From: Clostridiales bacterium
Lineage (GTDB): Bacteria > Bacillota > Clostridia > Lachnospirales > WQUN01
Direction: 5' to 3'
NCBI GenBank assembly: GCA_031269415.1
Contig: JAISZF010000048.1
Coordinates: 1 to 12,872 of the forward strand
DNA: 12,872 nt
The translations under genes were made by a program, and so were the position numbers. This document shows positions 6,476 to 12,872 of this stretch, piece after piece (the first letter of the stretch is position 1; the number at the start of each line of letters is the position of its first letter). The notes below the pieces were generated by a model. It saw only the letters and a program-made list of their open reading frames with translations. It was not told where the DNA came from and made no database searches.

Positions 6476-7207
6476 TCACCGCCTTAAATCCGCCAGTATC
6501 GCGGAAATATTATCTTTGCCGCCGTTTTCGTTGGCGGCTGTGATTAGCCCGCGCACTTTCATTTCCAGAGTATCCTCCTTCTTGATAATACGAAGGATTT
6601 CCCCGTCTGTCAGCATGTTTGTCAAGCCGTCCGAGCAAAGCAGCAGAAAGCCGCTGTTCGCCTCATAGACAATGCCGTCGATATGCTCGTCCGCCTCAAC
6701 GCCAAGCGCGCGGGTCAGCTCATTCTTACGCGGGTGGCTGCGCGCCGCCGCCTCCGTCAACCGGCCCGCGCGCACCAGCTCATTTACAAAGGAATGGTCG
6801 TTGGTAAGCTGGCTGATGCGTCCATCCGCGGCCAAATACACACGGCTGTCGCCGATATGCGCGATATACAGCTTGCCGCCGGACACCGCGCATACGGAGA
6901 ATGTCGCGCCCATTCCATACAGCGAATGATCCCTCAATGACATATCATATACCTTATCATTCGCGTAATCGACCGCCGATACCAGAAAATCCAGTAATTC
7001 ATCCGGAGCGCTGTTACGCGAGCAAACGTACTCACAAAAGAATTTAATCGCTTTCTGGCTGGCGACCTCGCCGGCCCTATGCCCGCCCATTCCATCCGAT
7101 ACGATTAAGGCGTTGGGGAGCGAGCCTACCGGCTCGGAGGAAAAAAAGATTGAATCCTGATTTTGTGTCCGCGTTCTCCCGGTGTCTGTTAATCCGTAAG
7201 CGTTCAA
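6476..7207 (-). CDS. prpC: PP2C-family serine/threonine phosphatase PrpC (Stp1), TTG start
   Basis: PrpC is the cytoplasmic metal-dependent phosphatase that dephosphorylates PrkC and its substrates. The 243-residue protein is a bare PP2C catalytic domain. Metal and phosphate contacts are visible: Arg13 and Asp18 (RTRTQNQDS), Asp38 (VSDGMGGH), GDSR at 119-122, Asp193 (LCSDGL) and Asp232 (GKDNI). Matching the family N-terminus (TDTGRTRTQNQD) requires the start at 7207-7205, which is TTG, four bases after the rlmN stop codon. GGGTG lies five bases upstream, inside the end of rlmN. No ATG in this frame would keep Arg13 and Asp18. The tight spacing on both sides indicates co-translation with rlmN and prkC. 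Confidence 0.96.
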   Translation of the reverse strand: MNAYGLTDTGRTRTQNQDSIFFSSEPVGSLPNALIVSDGMGGHRAGEVASQKAIKFFCEYVCSRNSAPDELLDFLVSAVDYANDKVYDMSLRDHSLYGMGATFSVCAVSGGKLYIAHIGDSRVYLAADGRISQLTNDHSFVNELVRAGRLTEAAARSHPRKNELTRALGVEADEHIDGIVYEANSGFLLLCSDGLTNMLTDGEILRIIKKEDTLEMKVRGLITAANENGGKDNISAILADLRR

Positions 7208-7211
7208 TTTA

Positions 7212-8234
7212 TCACCCGCTGTTAAATTTATTATGATGGTTCCGCAACTGACCGCAGGCGGCGCTTATACCGCTGCCCAGCACCCTGCGGACGGTGGTTT
7301 TTACGCCGCGTTCGTTAAGCGTATCGGCGAACCGGCGGATTGTTTCGTCCGAACTGGTCTTCAAATCCAAATCATCCGTTTCGTTAAGCCTTATCAGGTT
7401 AACGTGGGATAACGTGCCCCTCAGGAGCGCCGCTAAATCCCTGGCTTGCGATAGACTGTCGTTGACTCCCTTTATCATCGTATACTCATACGTAACCTGA
7501 CGCCCGGTTTTATCCGAGTAGTACGCGCACGCGCGCAACAATCCGTTCATTGGAAACGCGCGGACGACGGGCATCAAGAATTCTCGGACGGCGTCGTCAG
7601 GCGCGTGAAGCGACACCGCCAGCGTAACCGGCATCATTTCGTCCGCCAAGTTAACTATCCGCGGCGTCAGCCCGCAGGTGGAGACGGTTATAGACCTCCT
7701 GCTCAGCCGCTGGCCGTTTTCATCGCTTACCAGCTTTATAAACCTTACAGTGCCGTCGTAGTTGTCCAGAGGCTCGCCGCAGCCCATTAGAACCACATGG
7801 CCCGCGCGCGGCTTCTCGCGCTGTATGGCGTAAACCTGCCCGCAGATCTCGGAAGGCGCCAGATTCCTCTCCAGCCCGGTCTTTCCGGACGCGCAGAAAA
7901 CACAGCCCATCCGGCAGCCAGCCTGCGTGGACGCGCAGACAGAGCCTCCGAACCTGTAACTCATATAAACGCTTTCTATTATAGTATTGTTTTCCAATTG
8001 GAACAAGTATTTTGTCGTTTGATCGGCGGATTGTACGGATCTCAATTTTTTTATCCGCGAGCCTATCGTGTGGGACATTTTGAGTTTCTCCCGAACCGGC
8101 TTCGGCAAGTCCGTCATCTCGTCAAAAGACCCGGCCAGCCGGCTGTGTATCCAGCGGAAGATCTGTTTCCCTCGATACGGCTTGTCTCCAATTATGTCCG
8201 CAATCTCGTCCGGCGTCATTGAAGCGATATCCAT
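7212..8234 (-). CDS. rlmN: Dual-specificity 23S rRNA/tRNA adenine-C2 methyltransferase RlmN
   Basis: RlmN is a radical-SAM enzyme that methylates C2 of A2503 in 23S rRNA and A37 of some tRNAs. The 340-residue protein is of normal length. The [4Fe-4S] motif is Cys107-x3-Cys111-x2-Cys114 (GCRMGCVFC). The two further catalytic cysteines of the family correspond to Cys100 (SVCASTQAGC) and Cys327 (SAACGQL), the latter being the one that carries the methyl group. The SAM-binding motif, usually GMGEP or GIGEP, reads GCGEP (151-155). The N-terminal substrate-binding helical domain occupies about the first 85 residues. ATG 8234 overlaps the rsmB stop codon by one base (TAATG), with AAAGGA seven bases upstream. 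Confidence 0.97.
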   Translation of the reverse strand: MDIASMTPDEIADIIGDKPYRGKQIFRWIHSRLAGSFDEMTDLPKPVREKLKMSHTIGSRIKKLRSVQSADQTTKYLFQLENNTIIESVYMSYRFGGSVCASTQAGCRMGCVFCASGKTGLERNLAPSEICGQVYAIQREKPRAGHVVLMGCGEPLDNYDGTVRFIKLVSDENGQRLSRRSITVSTCGLTPRIVNLADEMMPVTLAVSLHAPDDAVREFLMPVVRAFPMNGLLRACAYYSDKTGRQVTYEYTMIKGVNDSLSQARDLAALLRGTLSHVNLIRLNETDDLDLKTSSDETIRRFADTLNERGVKTTVRRVLGSGISAACGQLRNHHNKFNSG

Positions 8235-9502
8235 TATAATTCCTTTCTTCGTATAAACCGCGCGATATAAAACCCATCCGATTCACCCGGCGGCAGCGTC
8301 GCTTCGTAATCAAGAATGAAGGGGAAGCGTGACGCGAACCACGCGGCGTTGTCCTCGTTTTCCTCGCGGGTCAGGGTACAGGTGCTGTAAACCAAGCGCC
8401 CGCCCGGCTTTACATACTTCCATCCCGCGCTGAGAATCTCCCTTTGAAGAGTCGCCAGAGTCTGTATGTCGGCTTCGGTCCTGGAATACTTTATATCGGG
8501 CTTCCTGCCCGCAACGCCCAAGCCGGTACACGGGGCGTCGATCAGCACACAGTCCGCTGTCTCCGCGAAACGTTCGTCGAACACACGGGCGTCCGCCGCC
8601 CTCGCCGTCAGATTCTCCAAGCCCAAACGCCGCGCGGAACTCTTAATCAGGCTCACTTTGTGCGGATGTATATCCCAGGCGTAAATACGTCCCTCGTTCC
8701 TCATCAGATACGCGCAGTAAAAACTCTTCCCTCCGGGAGCGGCGCAGAGATCCATCACGACACATCCGGGCTTGGGGTCAAGCGCCTCCACGGCTCTCAT
8801 CGAGCTGTAATCCATAACGTGGAACAATCCGTCTTTAAACGGCTGGAGTTTTGCGATATCGGATGTTTTCGGCAATACAGCCCCGTTCGCGCCCAACGGC
8901 TCGGCTTCAAGTCGTTTTAGCAATTCGGCGCGAGAGATTCGCGGCGTATTCACGCAGATATGGACGCGCGGAACCCGTACGGCGGCTTCGCAGATCTCCT
9001 CAGCCGTCTCCGGCCCGAAGCGGTCGAGATAATAACGCGTTATCCACATAGGAAATGAATATCTTACAGAAAGAAACCTATCCAGCCCAAGCGCCCGATC
9101 CGGCAAGGGCACGTCCGAACGGGCTATATTCCGCAGCACGGCGTTGACAAACCCCGCCAGGCCGCCGAATCCGTGCCGCCGAGCCAGCTTGACGGCTTCG
9201 TCCACCGCCGCCGATACCGGGATTCTGTCCATAAATTTCATCTGATAAACAGAAGCCCTCATTAAGTGACGGATAAACGGCTCCATTCTGCCGACGGACA
9301 ACTTGGAATACGTGTCGATTATGTAATCGATCCAAATCAGGTTCCTCATACATCCATTGACGATTTCCGTAATAAACCCGCGCCCGCGGGCGTCCAGCCC
9401 ATCGGCGGCGCTCAGATTGCGTGAAAGCGCGATGCCGCTGTAACTGTGTTCCCTTTCTATTTTCATGAGTATATTTATCGCAATCTCCCGTTCGTTGGGC
9501 AT
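8234..9502 (-). CDS. rsmB: 16S rRNA (cytosine-967-C5) methyltransferase RsmB
   Basis: RsmB methylates C967 of 16S rRNA. The 422-residue protein has an N-terminal NusB-like helical RNA-binding domain (about 3-130, with RGFITEIVNGCMRNLIWID and PVSAAVDEAVKLAR). This is followed by the NOL1/NOP2/Sun methyltransferase domain (about 165-420). SAM binding is shown by DLCAAPGGKS (251-260), and the two cysteines of the m5C mechanism are Cys325 (DAPCTGLG) and Cys375 (STCT). GRKPDIKYSRTEADI matches the family. The start ATG is at 9502 with AAAGGTGA seven bases upstream. It is the first gene of the kinase operon, behind the promoter at 9528-9556. In many Firmicutes def, fmt or a zinc peptidase gene precedes rsmB; here nothing does. 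Confidence 0.96.
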   Translation of the reverse strand: MPNEREIAINILMKIEREHSYSGIALSRNLSAADGLDARGRGFITEIVNGCMRNLIWIDYIIDTYSKLSVGRMEPFIRHLMRASVYQMKFMDRIPVSAAVDEAVKLARRHGFGGLAGFVNAVLRNIARSDVPLPDRALGLDRFLSVRYSFPMWITRYYLDRFGPETAEEICEAAVRVPRVHICVNTPRISRAELLKRLEAEPLGANGAVLPKTSDIAKLQPFKDGLFHVMDYSSMRAVEALDPKPGCVVMDLCAAPGGKSFYCAYLMRNEGRIYAWDIHPHKVSLIKSSARRLGLENLTARAADARVFDERFAETADCVLIDAPCTGLGVAGRKPDIKYSRTEADIQTLATLQREILSAGWKYVKPGGRLVYSTCTLTREENEDNAAWFASRFPFILDYEATLPPGESDGFYIARFIRRKEL

Positions 9503-9527
9503 AACAGTTCACCTTTCTTCCGGTACT

Positions 9528-9556
9528 ATTATCGCCGATATTTATGGTTTAGACAA
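9528..9556 (-). promoter_or_regulatory. Sigma-A-type promoter of the rsmB-rlmN-prpC-prkC-rpe operon
   Basis: On the minus strand TTGTCT (9556-9551) and GATAAT (9533-9528) are separated by 17 bp. Transcription would start near 9521, about 20 bases before the rsmB start codon, leaving room for the AAAGGTGA ribosome site only. This is the best candidate in the gap and fits the view that rsmB is the first gene of the operon. Confidence 0.65.
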
Positions 9557-9619
9557 GAGAGACCGGTTGCGCTGAACGCGAAGGGCATTTGTATATTTTT
9601 GTGAATTGTTGATGATTTT

Positions 9620-9774
9620 GTGCTAAACTATTCATTGGAAACGGGATAGGAATTTCAGGTTCATAAAGACACGATACGAATTTGGATTAAAAAGGTGAGA
9701 TTCCGGGTCGCAAAATTGGAAAGCGATGGTACTTTAAGATATCTGAGATTGATGAATACACCGGTATGGAGTAA
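9620..9774 (+). pseudogene. Remnant of an excisionase/MerR-type helix-turn-helix gene
   Basis: Read across one frame change, the plus strand encodes EFQVHKDTIRIWIKK (9650-9694) and then GEIPGRKIGKRWYFKISEID (from 9694), ending EYTGME and a stop at 9774. This is the typical winged-helix DNA-binding domain of excisionase-like (MerR_17 type) proteins, in which a recognition helix is followed by a basic wing. The two halves lie in different frames: one base is missing around 9692-9696. A TAG at 9647-9649 also interrupts the frame just upstream, where NYSLETG looks like a degraded first helix. No start codon serves the open part. Two independent lesions make a dead gene more likely than a sequencing error. 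It ends five bases before the start of the next relic, so the two were probably one operon. Confidence 0.65.
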
Positions 9775-9779
9775 ACAAG

Positions 9780-10137
9780 ATGAACGCGGAATTGCTTGAA
9801 ATCCTGCGAGGATTGATAGAGAATTGGGAGGGACGAGGTCGTCGAGTTTAAGGAGGCAAGCAAGAGCTACCCACTTGATGATATCGTGAAATACTTCTCA
9901 GCAATCAGCAACGAAGCCAACCTGAAAGGCTTGCAATATGGTTGGCTTATTTTCGGCGTGAATAACAAAACAAAGGCGGTCGTCGGTTCCGACTGCCGCA
10001 ACACTCGCGGCCTTGAAACGCTGAAACATGAGATAGCGCAGGACACGACAGGCAATATGTCGTTCATCGACATATGCGGTAAGTCAAACACACCCGCGTT
10101 CATAACATCACATCAAAAATCCGCGCGCCGGGTCTGA
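9780..10137 (+). pseudogene. Remnant of an AlbA_2 (Schlafen-type) domain protein gene
   Basis: ATG 9780 opens MNAELLEILRGLIENWE, but this frame stops at 9851. The adjacent frame continues the protein from about 9832 as DEVVEFKEASKSYPLDDIVK and runs to a stop at 10137. The joined product matches the start of the AlbA_2 domain family (nucleic-acid-binding, related to Schlafen cores and to proteins annotated as ATP-binding or RNA-binding with a divergent AAA domain). It has VEFK near the N-terminus, then ISNEANLKGLQYGWLIFGVN and the HEIAQDTTGNMSFIDI stretch. One extra base, probably in the G-rich run 9826-9832, explains the shift. After FIDI (about 10071) the sequence no longer fits the family and stops within about 22 codons. 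The rest of the domain and all C-terminal parts are gone, so the gene is truncated as well as frameshifted. Confidence 0.7.
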
Positions 10138-10226
10138 ATAGTTACGCAGTTTGTTATTATACGCATGGATTGTCACTTATTATATCGCCTCAATTAGGCT
10201 GAGGGCAAGACAATTTTTTCAATAAA

Positions 10227-10257
10227 GAGCGGAGTATACATTCCGCATACTTCGCTC
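10227..10257. repeat. Inverted repeat of 11-base arms, unassigned
   Basis: GAGCGGAGTAT (10227-10237) and ATACTTCGCTC (10247-10257) are complementary apart from one position that would be a G-U pair in plus-strand RNA (C-A mismatch in minus-strand RNA). The loop is nine bases (ACATTCCGC). There is no T-run on the plus strand. On the minus strand TTTATTG follows, too weak for a confident terminator. It could be a back-up terminator, a processing site or the end of a lost element. Confidence 0.45.
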
Positions 10258-10288
10258 CGCCATGCCATTACCAGAATTTATATAAACC

Positions 10289-10335
10289 AAAAATGTTCCC
10301 ATTGCGGCGCTTCCGAAACTCAAGCGCCGCAAGGG
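10289..10335 (-). terminator. Rho-independent terminator of the penicillin-binding protein gene
   Basis: TTGCGGCGCTT (10302-10312) pairs perfectly with AAGCGCCGCAA (10322-10332) around a nine-base loop. Three further G-C pairs (10298-10300 with 10333-10335) extend the stem past one bulged base at 10301. Read on the minus strand the stem is followed by AACATTTTT, ending at 10289. It starts 18 bp after the stop codon at 10354. Confidence 0.75.
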
Positions 10336-10353
10336 CATATGGGGGAAACCTAT

Positions 10354-12726
10354 TTAAGAGATTCGCAGCTTCACTTCCGTGCCCTTCTGTACCTTCTGCC
10401 CAGGCTCCGGCATTTGTTTATACACCTTGCGATCCGCGGGCGTTACGGTAGGAACAGGGGTTGTGTCCGCAACCGCTTCCTGTTCGTCGTCTTCGCCAGC
10501 GTCTTCATATACGACAGCCGCCGACAGCTCGGCGTCGTAAACCGCCGCCAGCGCTTCCTCCGGGCTTAAGCCGGTTACATCCGGCACGACGGCCAATTCC
10601 GCGCCCGATGAGCGCAGGTACAAAATAACCTCCGAACCGGGCGTTACCTTTTCATCCGCCGCGGGAAACTGACTTTTAACTATGTCCCCTTCGCCGGCGC
10701 AGTTGTAGTCCAGCCCTAAACTGTTTAAACTCTGTGTCGCGTCCATAAGCGCCGCTCCGGTATAATCAGGCATGGGGATGCCGCCGTCGTTCTCGTCCGC
10801 CGCTTCGATCTCTTCGGAGGGCGGTATATTCTTATACTTAATGATCTTCTCTAATACTTCACGCAGCATAGGCGCGGCTGAAGCGCTGCCTTCCGTAGAT
10901 TCCTCCGGCCTGTCTATAAGCGCCAAGGCTATGTATTGCGGGTTTTCAACCGGCAGAAACGCGATAAAACTCAGCGTCAGTTTGCCTTCCTCATAGCTTT
11001 TGTTGGATATCTGCTGACCGGTGCCTGTTTTTCCGCCGATATTGTAACCCTCTATCACCGCGTTGCGGCCAGTGCCCTCCGGTGTGACCACCGCGTTGAG
11101 CATAACGCGCAGCTTGTCCGAGGTATTTTCGGATATTACACGCCGAATCAAGGACGGTTTGAACTCTTCCAGCACATTTCCGTTATAATCCCGTATTTGG
11201 GATACTACGTGCGGTTTCATCAGATAACCGCCGTTTATCACGGCGGCGAACGAGGTTATCGCTTGAATGGCTGTCGCCGAAAAACCCTGCCCGAACGAAC
11301 TCGTCGCCAATTCCACCGAGTTGAGCTGATCCAGGGTAAACATCAGCCATGGATCGGATACGGCGTTCTCGTCCGGCAGATCAATGCCGGTCTTTTCCCC
11401 GTAACCGAAGTCGCTGCGGTACTTATAGAACAGATCGCGCCCCATCTTTTCGCCGATCTCCATCAAAGCGACATTACATGAGTTCGCCATGGCCTGCGTA
11501 AGTGTCTGCGTGCCATGTATACCGCCGGTTTCGGCTATCCAGCAGGAGATCACCTGGCCGCCCACCGTTTTGTGCCCTCCGCAGTAAAACGTATCATCCT
11601 GAGATATGACGCCTTCCTCCAGAGCCGCCGCCGCAACAATAGGCTTGAAGATTGAACCCGGCTCAAATGGAGTAGAAACATTAAAATTCATCCAATGCTC
11701 GTAAAGAACGTCGCTTTTCTGTTCGTCAGTCATCAAATCCCATGAGGCGTTAAGCCAATTATCGGTAAAAAAATCAATATTATTCGCCTCGTTGGAATTG
11801 AACGAGGGCGACTGCGCCATCGCCAGAATTTCACCTTTATTCGGATCCATGACAATCATCGACGCGCGCTGTGCCGCGTAGTCCGTTAAAGCCTTGTCCG
11901 CGGCCGCTTGCGCGAAATCCTGTATGCTAGCATCCAGCGTTGTGACCAGCGTATGACCGGGAACCGCCGGCGTTTCGTCGGTTTCGGGGTATCCTTCCGA
12001 AGAGTATGTCCTGAACTGTCTGCCCGGTTTACCGGACAGATCTGTGTTATAGGATTTTTCCAAACCGAAGATGTCGTTGTTTTCCCTGATGAACCCAATA
12101 ACCTGCGGGGCGAACGTTTCACGCGGGTATTCCCGGAATGTGTCCATTTCCTCGTGAACGCAATTTAAGTAAAACCGTTTTAGTTTCGCGTCCTCAGCTT
12201 CTTTTTCCGTCATCTGCCCGGTAAACACCTCATAATAAATACCGCTGTCAATACACTGCTTGATCTCGCTCCATTTATCATAAGATACGCCCAGCGCTAT
12301 TTTGACGTAATTTGAACTGGCGTTTCTGGGATCGTCCGCTATCTGCCGCAGTTCATTCGGATCTTTTCCCAGCAAAGACGCGGCCACATCCAGTATCTTT
12401 TCTTTCTCTCCTTCTTTTTCCAGAGAATTCAACACTTTAACATCCAAGATTATATTGTATACGGTTTGACTGACAGCCAGTTCACGGTTATTTCTGTCGT
12501 ATATAAAGCCCCTGATAGGCTCAAGAACCCGCTCGGTGTTGTCAGAGCCGTTTAACATCTGAATTATGGCGTATTTTTCAAATATATCGCCGTTTACTAT
12601 CTTGATATACGCTATCTTGATCAGCAGTATAAGAAGCAGGAAGCATACCGCGAATCGTATGAAAGCCATGCGCGTTCTCACACGCCGGCCCTCCGCGTTA
12701 CTCGTTTGACTGGCTGTATTCAACAT
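10354..12726 (-). CDS. Class B penicillin-binding protein with two PASTA domains (PBP2B/FtsI or SpoVD type)
   Basis: A D,D-transpeptidase that cross-links septal (or spore cortex) peptidoglycan. The 790-residue protein has a single N-terminal membrane anchor (about 21-42), the RGFIYDRN motif of the dimerisation domain (72-79) and a transpeptidase domain from about 260 to 630. Catalytic motifs are Ser358-x2-Lys361 (EPGSIFKP), Ser416-x-Asn418 (ANSCN) and KTG at 566-568. Two PASTA domains follow (about 650-707 and 712-789); the second contains an acidic, Pro/Thr-rich insertion near 741-766. I chose ATG 12726 because GGTGGA lies six bases upstream. This overlaps the end of the ftsL-like gene by 29 bp. 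GTG 12681, preceded by GGAGGG just after the ftsL stop codon, is an equally credible start; ATG 12786 is possible but has a poor site. Two PASTA domains and the FtsL neighbour favour a division role, but SpoVD cannot be excluded. Confidence 0.93.
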   Translation of the reverse strand: MLNTASQTSNAEGRRVRTRMAFIRFAVCFLLLILLIKIAYIKIVNGDIFEKYAIIQMLNGSDNTERVLEPIRGFIYDRNNRELAVSQTVYNIILDVKVLNSLEKEGEKEKILDVAASLLGKDPNELRQIADDPRNASSNYVKIALGVSYDKWSEIKQCIDSGIYYEVFTGQMTEKEAEDAKLKRFYLNCVHEEMDTFREYPRETFAPQVIGFIRENNDIFGLEKSYNTDLSGKPGRQFRTYSSEGYPETDETPAVPGHTLVTTLDASIQDFAQAAADKALTDYAAQRASMIVMDPNKGEILAMAQSPSFNSNEANNIDFFTDNWLNASWDLMTDEQKSDVLYEHWMNFNVSTPFEPGSIFKPIVAAAALEEGVISQDDTFYCGGHKTVGGQVISCWIAETGGIHGTQTLTQAMANSCNVALMEIGEKMGRDLFYKYRSDFGYGEKTGIDLPDENAVSDPWLMFTLDQLNSVELATSSFGQGFSATAIQAITSFAAVINGGYLMKPHVVSQIRDYNGNVLEEFKPSLIRRVISENTSDKLRVMLNAVVTPEGTGRNAVIEGYNIGGKTGTGQQISNKSYEEGKLTLSFIAFLPVENPQYIALALIDRPEESTEGSASAAPMLREVLEKIIKYKNIPPSEEIEAADENDGGIPMPDYTGAALMDATQSLNSLGLDYNCAGEGDIVKSQFPAADEKVTPGSEVILYLRSSGAELAVVPDVTGLSPEEALAAVYDAELSAAVVYEDAGEDDEQEAVADTTPVPTVTPADRKVYKQMPEPGQKVQKGTEVKLRIS

Positions 12727-12872
12727 AGTTTTCCACCGGTACTTCAATACGCAATATTTGATAAGGCTTAGGCTCGGCCATGCCAAGCCTGCCGCGCGCG
12801 GCTTCCATTATCGAGGCGGCGTCGGCGATTCTGCCCGCCTCTTCCCTCATGTTCTTAATCTGCGTGTTTATC
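12698..12872 (-). CDS. ftsL: FtsL-like cell division protein, C-terminal part
   Basis: Translated by hand: 57 residues in the minus strand, entering from the right edge and ending at TAA 12700-12698. The piece begins with a charged helical stretch (INTQIKNMREEAGRIADAAS) compatible with the FtsL/DivIC coiled coil. It then has ARGRLGMAEPKPYQILRIEV, the short conserved region after the coil (a basic residue, LGM, then P and a beta strand). The tail is VENYVEYSQSNE. FtsL is a small membrane protein that joins DivIB and DivIC and helps activate the septal transpeptidase. The membrane segment lies outside the window. Its position directly before, and overlapping, the penicillin-binding protein gene is the usual ftsL-pbpB order of the division and cell-wall cluster. 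Confidence 0.75.
   Translation of the reverse strand, partial: INTQIKNMREEAGRIADAASIMEAARGRLGMAEPKPYQILRIEVPVENYVEYSQSNE

Larger units (their letters stand above)
10138..10353. other. Gap between the AlbA_2 relic and the penicillin-binding protein gene
   Basis: No coding potential is visible on either strand. The segment holds one hairpin of unknown role (10227-10257) and the terminator of the minus-strand penicillin-binding protein gene (10289-10335). Its left part is AT-rich, with a weak five-base stem (CCTCA/TGAGG) near 10191-10207 followed some bases later by a run of six T. I see no tRNA, attachment site or insertion-sequence end that I could defend. Confidence 0.5.

Noticed and set aside
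5845..6543. 232-codon open frame on the plus strand
   Set aside because: It lies opposite the prkC kinase domain, where every kinase motif is intact; its translation has no recognisable family.
9680..9702. Programmed -1 frameshift in the HTH relic at the A-rich run before GGTGAG
   Set aside because: The heptamer (T AAA AAG) would mispair in the P site after slipping, and an upstream in-frame TAG plus the missing start codon point to decay instead.
9867..10103. 78-codon minus-strand frame opposite the AlbA_2 relic
   Set aside because: The plus-strand reading matches a known domain family; the minus-strand product is low in recognisable features.
9550..10350. An intact novel defence or mobile system in the gene-poor stretch
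   Set aside because: Both genes found there are broken, and no transposase, terminal repeats, target duplication or further genes are visible.
1..12872. CRISPR array, tRNA or rRNA gene
   Set aside because: I saw no regularly spaced direct repeats, no clover-leaf with a plausible anticodon arm and no rRNA-like conserved segment.

Overview
The window looks like chromosomal DNA from an endospore-forming Gram-positive bacterium (Bacillota, most likely Clostridia in the broad sense), with G+C near half by eye. The case rests on a complete spoIIA operon (spoIIAA-spoIIAB-sigF) and the Gram-positive rsmB-rlmN-prpC-prkC-rpe cluster with a PASTA-domain kinase. A PASTA-containing cell-division penicillin-binding protein directly behind an ftsL-like gene agrees with this. 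Most of the window is conserved housekeeping and developmental DNA. The accessory part is small and decayed.

Layout from left to right. (1) Positions 1-361, minus strand: N-terminus of an exported protein cut by the window edge. (2) Positions 374-1345, plus strand: metA behind its own good sigma-A-type promoter, divergent from the first gene. (3) Positions 1351-3059, minus strand: the spoIIA operon (spoIIAA 3003-2629, spoIIAB 2598-2113, sigF 2100-1387), convergent with metA and ending in a probable terminator. (4) Positions 3091-9556, minus strand: one long probable operon, rsmB, rlmN, prpC, prkC, rpe, then an unrecognised gene with a divergent ferritin-like helical region. It has a promoter at 9528-9556 (TTGTCT, 17 bp, GATAAT), overlaps or gaps of at most 4 bp between the first five genes, and a palindromic terminator at 3091-3138. 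(5) Positions 9557-10288: the only gene-poor stretch. It holds two adjacent plus-strand gene relics, an excisionase-type helix-turn-helix gene and an AlbA_2/Schlafen-type domain gene, both broken, followed by hairpins. (6) Positions 10289-12872, minus strand: a class B penicillin-binding protein with two PASTA domains, translationally overlapping the end of an ftsL-like gene that runs off the right edge.

Functionally, the kinase PrkC and phosphatase PrpC form the reversible Ser/Thr phosphorylation pair that senses cell wall or muropeptides through external PASTA domains. They are co-transcribed with rRNA modification enzymes (RsmB, RlmN) and Rpe. SpoIIAA, SpoIIAB and SigF form the partner-switching circuit that activates the first forespore sigma factor. 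The penicillin-binding protein and FtsL belong to the septal divisome.

I see no new multi-gene defence or mobile system that is intact. The best leads are the decayed two-gene HTH plus AlbA_2 module, the cysteine-containing ferritin-like protein at the end of the kinase operon, the extra C-terminal domain on PrkC, and the absence of rsgA from its usual place between prkC and rpe.
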